A stretch of DNA of 64,000 nucleotides from Narthecium ossifragum (Eukaryota; Streptophyta; Magnoliopsida; Dioscoreales; Nartheciaceae), in assembly GCA_963920575.1 (NCBI GenBank), contig OY986971.1:8000779-8064778 (forward strand), written 5' to 3'. This document shows, one piece after another, positions 55,131-64,000 of the stretch. The notes under the pieces are model-generated. The model saw only the letters and a list, made by a program, of their open reading frames with translations, did not search any database and was not told the DNA's origin. The translations under genes and the position numbers were made by a program. Within the stretch, counting starts at the first letter, position 1; every line of letters starts with the position of its first letter.

Positions 55131-55594
55131 GAAGCTCATAAAAAGCTAGACATAAGATAAATGCCTCATTTTCCTAAATGATAATCGAATAAAAGGTACG
55201 ACATTGGAGGAGTGCTGAGGTTTCGAGAAGGATTCCAATTTTCTAAGACAAGAGCTAATAACACAAAAAGAGAAACTAAAAAAAAAAATGAAGAAACTGA
55301 AACTTTATTTGTTATTGTCTCGTCTGATTTCATGGCAAGTTAATTTGTCCAAAGAAGTATTTCATCATCCAAATCATCTAGCATTGATCACAATCTTCAA
55401 ACCATCTAGTGAAGAACCTTTGATTGATTATAGATAAAAAGCCACATATATATTATTCATGGATGATTTCCTATATCACTTGACCAACTTTATTCCACCA
55501 GTAACATCTTCACAATGCTTCAGATAAGGAACCAGTGACCCATTACCATATCCACTCTCCTAGACTTGCAGTCATGCTGGGGAGGTGCATGGAA
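55131..55594. other. Spacer, nothing recognised
   Basis: AT-rich, no coding frame, no repeat structure seen. Confidence 0.4.
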
Positions 55595-55990
55595 CACTAC
55601 TAGAAAAAACTATAACAATCACGGTTTTTCCCTGTCATCTATTCACATCCATCACGGTTTCCAAACCGTGATCTACTTGGGGGTGATTGAAAGTAGTTTA
55701 ATTCAATCACGTTTAAAAACTGAGATCTATTATAGGTTTCAATCACGGTTAATGTGTGTGATTAAAGGGTTTAAAAACTGAAATGAAAACAATTTAACTA
55801 GGTCTTATTAATGGGTTTAGATCTCGGTTTTAGAGCGAAACCGTGGTCAAATGTGATGTTTAATCACAACCAAAAACTGAGATGGAAACCTGATAGCGCT
55901 GTGATCTATAACCATTTTAGATCTCAGTTTTTGGATTTAAAACTGTGATTGTTTCCTTATTCAATCATAGCCAAAACACAATATTTTCAA
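55595..55990. repeat. CACTA TIR and subterminal repeats
   Basis: CACTACTAGAAAAAAC at the edge, then CAATCACGG near 55615, CATCACGGTTTCC near 55651, AAACCGTGATCT near 55664, CAATCACGTTTAAAAACTGA near 55703, AATCACGGTT near 55742, ATCTCGGTTTTAG near 55821, GAAACCGTGGTC near 55838, and further diverged copies. Alternating orientation is typical of TNPA binding arrays. Confidence 0.75.
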
Positions 55991-57096
55991 ATACCAAAAC
56001 TAAAACTGTTTCTCCAAACATCCCCACAAGTGCAATTTATACAAAACAATAATGTAACAAACAAAACTCATCATATTTTCAGTTTTTCCCTTTCTCCCAA
56101 TCTGAATTTGTAGAACTTTCAACATGACAATTTCAAAAAAAGAAAAAACCAAAAGAAAAGGAAAGAAAAATCCTCATTCTGATTGTCAATGTTCCGAACA
56201 GGGCCTTTGAACCATTTCCTTGAATCTAAAATCCACCACAACGTTATAAGTGATAAGCAAAAGCCCAAAGCAGCAGTTGCATAGTTGAAAGTCTCCGTCT
56301 TGATAATCAAAAGACATTTGTTTAGCCTGACCAACATCTTCACCCCATCTGGTTTGGACCAAACACTGCATTGCATTCTCAGGTTATTTGCACTAAAAAT
56401 AAAAATGAATAGCAGTCTAATAGCCTGATACGTATGCAATATTCTGTATAACAACCATGATTCCATACGACATTCCGCAGGATTATTTTTCAAAGACAAC
56501 CAGCTTATACCATGTTCCAAACTAGACTACTTAACTTCAAACTATATCTTTAATTTCTCCAAACTAGGAGATCATCCATGCATCCATCCATCAAAGCAAA
56601 GAAAGCAGAGTAGGTAAAAAAGTCTAGGGGAAACTGAATTCATTTTCATTTATCATATTCTAGTCTCCCAGCTCTGTTTTCTAACATATGACAATTTACC
56701 CTATAAACGAAATAAATCCAAGGCAAATGCAGTCATGAAGCTAGTACTTCATCTGACATATAAAACAACAGAAGCCCCTTTCAATCTGACATTATGTGCT
56801 ACATCTGGTGCTTTATTCCACACGACAATAATTTGACGCAATCTACATATAGCTGACGAAGAGCAGTTGGTTCAACATGTGATGCTGAAACCATAAGGTA
56901 TGTCAAAACCAGAATAGACGGCTCGAACATGTCACTTAGGGTAAACAGCAAGCTATCTTCCATATCACATGTTACAGTAAGAATCCTCAATCATGAGATA
57001 GCAAAGTCATTCAATTGCAAGGATATAAAAATAGCTAAAAGCTTTTAAACAAAAGGAATAACAACTATGCCAATCGAAACAGAATTAACAACATAC
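55991..57096 (-). other. CACTA 3' untranslated or captured sequence
   Basis: AT-rich with two longer minus frames (56520-56119 and 56990-56799) that I cannot match to any family. They may be intronic flanks carried along with the exon at 57097-57206. Confidence 0.35.
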
Positions 57097-57206
57097 CTCA
57101 AACGGATCTCCTCTGTGACAACATCTTTCACATCATCTGAAATTGTAACAGGAAATGGCAATGCACGATTTACAGCATTAAGTACAAGAATCTGCTCTGC
57201 CACAAC
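57097..57206 (-). pseudogene. Exon resembling organellar aspartyl-tRNA synthetase
   Basis: Bounded by a strong acceptor (CTTTGTCTCAG) and a donor (GAG/GTATGT), 110 bases, reading VVAEQILVLNAVNRALPFPV, then TISDDVKDVVTEEIRLR. This is the linker that leads into motif 2 in bacterial-type AspRS of plant organelles (..VLN..LPF.VT..DD.K...EEIRLRYR.LDLRR), and the phase would allow RYR to continue. No flanking AspRS exon is recognisable within reach. It lies on the same strand as, and after the last exon of, the TNPA-Ulp1 gene, inside the CACTA element, so it looks like a captured host exon. The assignment is from recalled family wording, not a search. Confidence 0.6.
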
Positions 57207-57392
57207 CTGAGACAAAGGAAATAACAAGATCATAGTTACGATCATACAGTGCAAGTAAATAGCAAAAAAAACAAACTAATCACAAATTCAAGTCCCTGAA
57301 TATCTCATTCAAGAAAACTCGACACTGCTATTCAAGTCAAAATTTCTTTCTATAAGCAAAAGAAGAAAATATAAGAGCAAGCTTACATGTAA

Positions 57393-60300
57393 ATAGCGGA
57401 TCAGATTCTTCGAAGGACGAAACTTATCCACTTAGCTCGTACTTCATCAATTTCGGCATCCGTGTAATTTTTTTCCCACTGAACTGTAAGACCTCATGTT
57501 TAAGAAACAGTAATGGAAATCAAATTAACTAGAATATTTAAAAGAAACACGTAAATAGTCTCACATTTCCTTTGGTTAAGATGTCTTGATCACTAATCAA
57601 GTCCTTCATGTACCTCATGACATAAAATCCACATGCCACACTTGGAGGTTGTTTTGGGCACTACATAAAAATATTAAGGAAAATTTAAAACTGCATATAA
57701 CTATCGGGTCCAATAAAAAAAGAAAAGGAAAAATGTAACTATATTGATACCTTAACTACTTTCCAAGTTGAACTTCTCCTCATATTTCCCTTTGTAGTTT
57801 CATAAATTTTGAGTGCACTTTAACAGCAAAATACTGTTAGTTATAATTATTATAAAAAAAACTTACATGTAAATAGACAAAGTTCAAAGGCTTACGTATT
57901 AATGACAATTTCAAGGCTTGAGTTGACTTCAGTATAAAGTGAATCAAGATAATACACTACTGAAGAAGACAAATCCATGACCACTAGTATCCAATGCTTC
58001 CTACAATAAAACAAGTCATTTAACTACATGTATGACTACTATACATAAACATATCATAAGGAACACATAAAAAAGATAGAAATATGATATTTGCCCAACA
58101 TTATAAGGGAAGAAAATGAGTTGTTCAGTCGTGACTTCCCTTAGTCTAGTTGCTAGCAGTGTTGCTTTTGAACATCCACCAACCTTTGTTGTTCCGCTAA
58201 TGATACAGGGGTTAACAAACAGGAAATTGCTCTCCATATTGGCCGCATTCCAAATGCAAAAGAGATGACTAACATATAAGGAGATAATTGTTAAATAAGT
58301 ATTATATATGTAAAATCTTAACATTAAATGTATTTAATTACTATTACCTCATGTATAACATTATGCAGGTAGCAGTTAATTCCTTTATTTCACATATATA
58401 CTCCATGTCTTCTCTTTGAAGTTCAATTGGGACCCCCGCGCCAAATATCTCCTTCTCTAGTGCAATGCTAATGGCTTCCTTATAATGTAGTTGCTTAGCA
58501 AATGAAGCAAAGGAACGAATTGACTCCAAGTTGTTTTCCCAATCAGTATTTTTTAAAGTTGCCTAAATACAAAGTATAAAAGTCAACAAGTTGAGCCCCA
58601 AAGATTACCTGGGACTTTGATGTTCAAGCCTATAAGACAAAATGAACATTTATAACATTTCTTGACATGATTAAAATGGACTCTTATCTTCTTTTATAAC
58701 AAATCATGCTAGATGATTATAAAGTAGATCATCTGAAAATATAACAAGAGCATTATTCTAACCTCATTATGAACAACTCCAAAATGTTTCGAAGCTCTCT
58801 ACAAAGCAAATAAAAAGCAATTAAATAAATATAATCTTGGTTACGGTGAAGGAATTATAATAAAGCTCTTAAGATTGTCCAATATACCTGATCATTGCCG
58901 AACAATACAAGATCCTCGGGCCAAGGTAATTGAAACCCTACTGCCCCTCCTACAGTATTATCCTCTCCTGGGATAGGAAATGGAAGAAGAGCATCCTTTA
59001 CTATCACATGATCAATAGATATTCGCACATTTCCCTCCCATAGAGGTATCGTATGAATTTTTTCATCAGGACCGACTCTCTCATACACCGTACCATGTGC
59101 AACGATGTTATCGCGCGATCCCACTGCCAATTTACATGGATGGCTCTACAAGGCATTGAAATGTTAGACATAAAGAAGAATACAATAGCAATGTCAAACA
59201 AAAAAATAACATGTTGAAGTACACACCTTCTTCCCTTTTGGTTTAGGGTTTGGAGGTTGAATATCATTACCTCTCACCCTATTTTTCATTGCAATAGGAA
59301 CAATCCTATCCGTTGCGATAGAAGCTGTTTTTTCTTTTGCAACATCAGCAATTCTTTCCATTGCAAATAGATCAAACTGTGGACTTCCCATGTTATCGCT
59401 CTTGACAGTGTTTGAACCATGTTCAGATTGTGGTGTGCGGGTAGCGTGTTGTCCCATTGCATTGATTAGAGCTTGCATTTCAGCTTTCATTTGGAACATC
59501 TGTGCCTCAAGACCTTTCACCTTCTCCTCACAACGTGAATGATTTCCACTTCTAGTCACGTGGAAGTATATGGTTGGTGTAACAGATCCTCCTACACCCC
59601 TAACGCGACCAGAATGCTCCAGCTTAGCTAAAGCCTTAGTTAGGATGTCATCACTCCCTTCAATACATATACTCCCATCTTCTGCCTGTTTGGTTACCTC
59701 ATCCTATAACACATGCACACGGTCTATGAGAAAAACTAATAATATGACATTATTAATCATTTTAAAAATCTTCAAGATCAGTGCAATGTAAATTGATTTA
59801 CGATTTTTGCAACTTGTTTGGTGATTTCCTCATCGTCATACTCTTCGTTTTTGTTTTGTCGAGCCTTCTTCCATAGGAAACTCCTATCTAAACTCTTGAC
59901 TCCTGTACTTTCCTTCTGCAAATTAAATAACAATAAAATTCTTATTAGGGAGCTCATGTACATAAAGTTACCCCTTCATATTTTAATATTCCAAACACAA
60001 CATCAAATCCAAACACTTACAAGATCTTCTTCAAGCTGAGAGTAACCCTTTCTACTGAGCCTGTGATTATATATATGGAATCTCCGTCTTTCTTGTTGAG
60101 CATGTCTTAGGATCTTGGTATAAAAAAGAAGCACACGAAAATATAAAGTGCAATTATAACATGTTTACATATTAATTACAATGACAATCAAACTGTTTTT
60201 ACATGTACCTGAAAGTCTTCACTCAGTCTGTCACTGAGAAATAGATCCCAGTGAATTTGTTCTATGATATTACTATAAAGTGGAGGCGGCTTTGTTACGA

Positions 60301-60787
60301 TGTCAGGATCTGACATGAATGTATATATGTAGGTGGTTAGAGTTTTTTTAAAAGTTCTCCAGTTTATCGATATTGCGGATATGACTTTCTTCCGACTTCG
60401 CGGATCCACAATGAAGCTCGACTAAACAATTACAAATGTTAGTTATTAAATGAAATGTTCGGGTGAATTACAGTGTACAAATTAAACCAAGAAACTTACC
60501 TGCACGCAACTCCACAATTTAGCTTTGAGTTCAAGCGGCACCTGGAACCAATTTGTATAAATTATTGGTATCATTGTGCGAGCTAAAACTCCAATATAAC
60601 TCTTGTACTTTGCTCTATAGTCTCCTATAACTTCACCCTTGTCATTGTACTGAAGGACCATTTTCAGACCATTACTCCTATCCCTTATAACATTTGGCAA
60701 TGTTGTTGGACCTCTAGTCTTCCTTTTTTGAGTTTCTGCTTTTTCTGGCGACATCATTATGTCCTCATCAATAGGGTCGCTATCCAT
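57393..60787 (-). CDS. CACTA TNPA-like transposase joined to a Ulp1 (C48) protease
   Basis: ATG at 60787. Exons read: KRKTRGPTTLPNV.. GVLARTMIPIIYTNWFQVPL, ELKAKLWSCVQ (60500); DPRSRKKVISAISINWRTFK (60421-60209); AQQERRRFHIYNHRLSRKGY near 60100; ALAKAEHSGRVRGVGGSVTP near 59600; KVKGLEAQMFQMKAEMQALI, a coiled coil; KLAVGSRDNIVAHGTVYERV near 59120; FPYNVG near 58100. Protease: KHWILVVMD (His), YYLDSLY (Asp) near 57930, ACGFYVMRYMKDLI (Cys) near 57630, and the end NYTDAEIDEVRAKWISFVLR. This is the plant transposase_24 plus Ulp1 layout. No stop was forced in these exons, so it may be intact. I did not verify every splice site. Confidence 0.7.
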
Positions 60788-61145
60788 CCTGTTGAAACCA
60801 TTTCTTAAAAGTAGGATGGTTATACATGATAAAATAAATTACTAAGTATTATGTATTCCATAAGTAGCCAGCAATAAAGTATCTTGGTATAAAAAATAAG
60901 AAATTACCTTGATAAGGTTGTTGGATCTCTAGTCTTCCTTTTTTTACATTTTGCTTTTTTTCGCGACATCCTTGTGTCCTCTACATTGGTAGGCTCGTTA
61001 TGATCCATCCTGTAAGAACATGGAAGAAAATTGCAGTAATAAATCAAAAGATTCATCACCTATTCAAGTAGAAGTACTAATATAGTTGAAGTATAAATAT
61101 ATTGTGCTATAGGAAAAAAATGAATTACCAGCAAGAATTTTCTTA

Positions 61146-62498
61146 AATAGTTGTATCAACCCAAGTGCCCTCAACTCCTCTTCGGATGCAAGGTAACATA
61201 GAGTCTTCAGTTGCATCAAGTGGTTCAACTTCGGGCAATACTTGGTCGATTCCATGGTGCTCAGTATCATTGATCTCATAATCTCCATGGCAAGGATGTC
61301 GACGCTGAGGAGGTTCTATGACAATTGACCATCTTGGATCAAGTTGATACTCCACATAAATAACTTGTTTGGCTTGGGAAGCCAAAATGAAGGAATCAGA
61401 TTTGTGGCCTATCCTTCCAAGCTCTACTAGTGTGAATACTATCTCATCCACTTTAATACCCTTTTTGTTATCAACCCAATCACACTTAAATATTGGGATG
61501 TTGAACATATGATAATCAAGTTTCCATATCTCAGTAATAACCCCATAAAAAGTCATATCAGCATACACAGGGTTTGGATCCTTGTAACCAGTAACTTGCA
61601 TTGCCGTTGCCACTAAGCTAACTCCATTATTTTGGTTAACTCGTGAATCGTCGCAATCTTTTGTTTGATACCGACCACCCTTTATGATATAGCCTAAATG
61701 TTTAATCACATCAAAGCGGGGTCCTTGAGCTATCCATTGTAGCGTATTAGAGACATCATGACCTAGAATTAATTCTTCAGCAACCTATGTATAATATTGA
61801 ATAGTTAGTCCTATTTTTATTGATAGACAAGCTGCAATATATAGAATTTATTCCATACCTTTTCACATAGCCAATATATAAATGATTTATTATGTTCAAT
61901 TTGTAGCCACTTCTGACTTTTTGATTGACGAGGACTTTGTACCTTCAACCAATCCATATGCTCCCTATAAAAGAAAGAATGCGAACATTATTCAACACTT
62001 ATTGTAATGAAACAAAATTACCATCTTTTGATAAAGATGAAATAAATATTTTCACCTGATGTAAGGTTGGACATCACTTGTGTTTTCTAACATATAATGA
62101 TGTGCTTGCTCCCATTCTTCACGGTCAATAGCGATAACATGACCATTTGATAAAGGCCTTTCGATTTCCATATCATCAGAATTCATGTACTTGGAAATGG
62201 GAAGCCCAATAGGATCAATTCCTGATAAATACTCTGTGCAGAACTTAACAGCTTCTTCTATAATATAGTTTTCGGCAATGCAACCCTCTGGAAATCTACG
62301 ATTACGAACATACCCCTTTCAGATCCCCATATACCTCTCAAATTGGTACATACATCGAAATAAAACATGTCCGCAAAGTCGTACTTCTTTAACAAGATGC
62401 ACCGACAAATGAACCATTATATCAAAGAATGATGGTAGAAAGTACTTTTCAAGCAAACATAACGTGACCACAAGATCTGATTGAATTTTGTCTAATTT
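61146..62498 (-). pseudogene. CACTA TNP2 transposase, C-terminal half, interrupted
   Basis: Exon 62498-62057 carries LDKIQSDLVVTLCLLEKYFL, PSFFDIMVHLSVHLVKEVRL and KGYVRNRRFPEGCIAENYI, the canonical TNP2 block, with one stop after ERYMGI. Exon 61960-61859 reads HMDWLKVQSPRQSKSQKWLQ. Exon 61784-61146 reads VIKHLGYIIKGGRYQTKDCD, FYGVITEIWKLDY, FKCDWVDNKKGIKVDEIVFT and SFILASQAKQVIYVEYQLDP (DUF4216 region) and ends VDTTI plus stop. Upstream coding sequence is displaced by the LTR at 62499. Confidence 0.85.
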
Positions 62499-62867
62499 TG
62501 GCACGTTGATAACGCGTGAAAAGTGCATAAATCGCCCCTTTAACTAGGTCCTGTTAGCCTCCGAGCAATGCTATTTTGATTGTCATTTCCCCATTTCAGG
62601 CTTAAGGACCCTCAGCGAAGATTAGATCAAGTTTGGTGCTAAAACGAACAAATAAAGAACCTGCGAAGTCAAAGCAGCAAAGGTGGGCCATCTTTGAAGA
62701 TTAAACTGTACCTGCTTAGGAAGAACCAGATGATGTGCTATATATGGTTAGAAAGCTCTTGAAGTCTAGATTCCAAAACTTTTTACGGTTCATGATTTGG
62801 AGTTTCCTAGAGGAAGATATGCTATTTTTAGTACAGAGGTGCAGAAGAAGCAGTTACGAAAAAACCA

Positions 62868-62970
62868 GATCGATCCGCTTTCCAAAGCAGATCGATCTTG
62901 GTCGGGCATTACCCAGATTTTGAGGTCACGAACGAAGGAGATCGATCCCATTTCCCATGGAGATCGATCT
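62868..62970. repeat. GATCGATC pairs in LTR B
   Basis: GATCGATC at 62868 and 62890 (22 apart) and at 62940 and 62962 (22 apart), separated by a CACGAACGAAGG spacer. Same relative region of the LTR as the array at 23013-23310 in the solo copy. Confidence 0.9.
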
Positions 62971-63034
62971 CTTTTGGTGCTGCGGGAAAAATAAAGGGCT
63001 GAGATCTAATCCGAGTTAGGGTTTAATTAAGGCC

Positions 63035-63043
63035 TATAAATAG
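63035..63043 (+). promoter_or_regulatory. TATA box of LTR B
   Basis: TATAAATAG about 60 bases after the last GATCGATC motif, in the position expected for the LTR promoter. The solo copy has a weaker equivalent near 22940. Confidence 0.5.
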
Positions 63044-64000
63044 ACCTTTTGAGGGTATTTTTGGCAGCCACCCAAGGACGAATTTTCCTCTCCTCCTGGG
63101 TGTTTCCTTGGTTCTTCTTCCTCAATAAACATTAGAGTTAAGTCTTGAAGATAGATCCATGGCGGGAGCGCGTCATCAACCTTCCCCGATGGATCGTTTC
63201 TTCAAGATGAGTAGCTAAACCTTTATTCTAGGAAATTCTATGATGTAATAGGGAGTTTATTTCGGTTTTCCTATGGATCGGAGCATGTATTTTATGATGG
63301 TTTAATGGATTGAATTCAGATTTTATATATCTATTGGTAATCTTTCTTATGGTGAATGTATTGTTTGCTCTTTGTGCCCTAATTTCGGTCTGTCTTGTCT
63401 CGGTTTTTCCGTGGGTTTACAGCCGGATTTTGTGAAAACTCAAAACATAAAAGTTGTAGATCTCTGTCTTAGCTTTCCAACAAATCTTGAATCGCCTCGT
63501 TTCGAATTCGGATGTGAACGTTACGCTGAGATTACTCTCGCTGGTTTTGAGCATTGCATGTTAGAGGTTAGGATTAGGACTTGTTCAAGTTGCTTTCATG
63601 CTAGAACCATGTTAGATCTTTGGATTGGATTCTAAACCCTAACTTATGATTGTAGGAGTGCTAGAACCACTGCCTTAATGCTAGAACCATTAAGACCTAT
63701 GATTGTAACGTACAATTCATTCTTTATCTTTATCGATTAGGCGATCTCAAAGTGCTAGAACCACTTTGATTATTTTCATACCAAATTATCCGCTGATTTG
63801 TTCTTCATTCCGACATAGGTTTCTAATGAATCTATGTTGAGTGATAGTGGACCTAGCCGATCTTCTATCAACCTTAGAAAACCATCTTGAACTTATTGAA
63901 TTGCTCTTGTCCTAGGAATGCCTACATAGCTCTCGATTACGGATTAGAACTTCCTAGCCTTTTCTCTATTGTTATTCTCCCAATTTAGTTTAAAAGACCA

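Larger units (their letters stand above)
55595..62498 (-). mobile_element. CACTA/En-Spm element with TNP2, TNPA-Ulp1 and a captured exon
   Basis: Starts with CACTACTAGAAAAAACTATA at 55595 and subterminal repeats of the type ATCACGGTTT / AAACCGTGAT in both orientations through 55990. The minus strand then carries, in transcription order, TNP2 (62498 to 61146) and a TNPA-like gene with a C48 protease (60787 to 57393). It is cut at 62498 by an LTR of family B, so the TNP2 N-terminus and the other TIR are off the window. Many introns (GT-AG) fit. Confidence 0.8.
62499..64000 (+). mobile_element. LTR of family B, truncated by the window edge
   Basis: Begins TGGCACGTTGATAACGCGTG, which aligns with the start of the solo LTR on the minus strand of 22082-23665, and matches it in order over several later blocks. 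The solo LTR is 1584 bp, so about 80 bases are missing here. It splits the TNP2 gene after codon LDKIQ. Whether an internal region follows cannot be told. Confidence 0.8.

Noticed and set aside
57045..57254. 69-codon minus ORF as a membrane protein
   Set aside because: Only the central part is protein-like, and it is bounded by splice sites. The ends are intron read-through, so I annotated the exon instead.

Overview
This window is nuclear DNA from a flowering plant. It shows GT-AG introns, plant transposon families (Ty3/gypsy, Copia-like, L1-type LINE, CACTA/En-Spm, PIF/Harbinger, MITEs), primer binding sites for plant initiator-Met and Asp tRNAs, and two 200-base runs of N (19389-19588 and 43583-43782) that mark scaffold joins. 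I could not identify the species. I see no intact single-copy host gene, no rRNA or tRNA gene and no CRISPR array. Almost everything interpretable is transposable-element sequence, much of it nested and decayed.

Layout, left to right. 1-1951 is a minus-strand LTR of a Del/Tekay-like gypsy family (family A) with an exact 21-bp GATCGATC array. 2741-3984 is a TIR element holding seven ~104-bp repeats, inserted in one copy of a duplicated GC-rich segment whose second copy near 4150-4345 lacks the insert. 6386-9150 is the 3' part of a CACTA element that cuts a minus-strand LINE (9151-13260). 13262-16472 is a chain of three related LTRs (family C). 17498-18008 holds two orphan exons resembling plant mitoribosomal protein mS23. 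18690-19388 is a minisatellite at the first gap. 19675-20289 is a LINE RNase H end. 22082-23665 is a solo LTR of family B with target duplication TCAAA. 23706-30665 is a PIF/Harbinger element with a duplicated first exon, a Myb-like ORF1, a DDE transposase and an extra RNase H1 N-terminal-like exon. 31219-37170 is a family A gypsy element with target duplication TGCGA, inserted in the leader of an Athila-like gypsy element whose LTR is 37428-38925 and whose gag-protease lies at 41966-43582. 43783-50300 holds unassigned candidate exons and small repeats. 51702-52465 is a second LINE RNase H end and 53600-55130 a probable Copia LTR. 55595-62498 is a minus-strand CACTA element with a TNP2 gene, a TNPA-like gene joined to a Ulp1-type protease, and one exon resembling organellar aspartyl-tRNA synthetase. 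A second family B LTR (62499 to the window end) interrupts its TNP2 gene.

No host pathway can be read from this window. The interacting parts are the transposon gene pairs: TNP2 with TNPA-Ulp1, PIF ORF1 with its transposase, and gag with pol. Most copies carry stops, frameshifts or deletions. The most unusual signal is that the palindrome GATCGATC occurs about 34 times, where about one is expected by chance, usually at 20-22 bp spacing and inside at least four unrelated element contexts.
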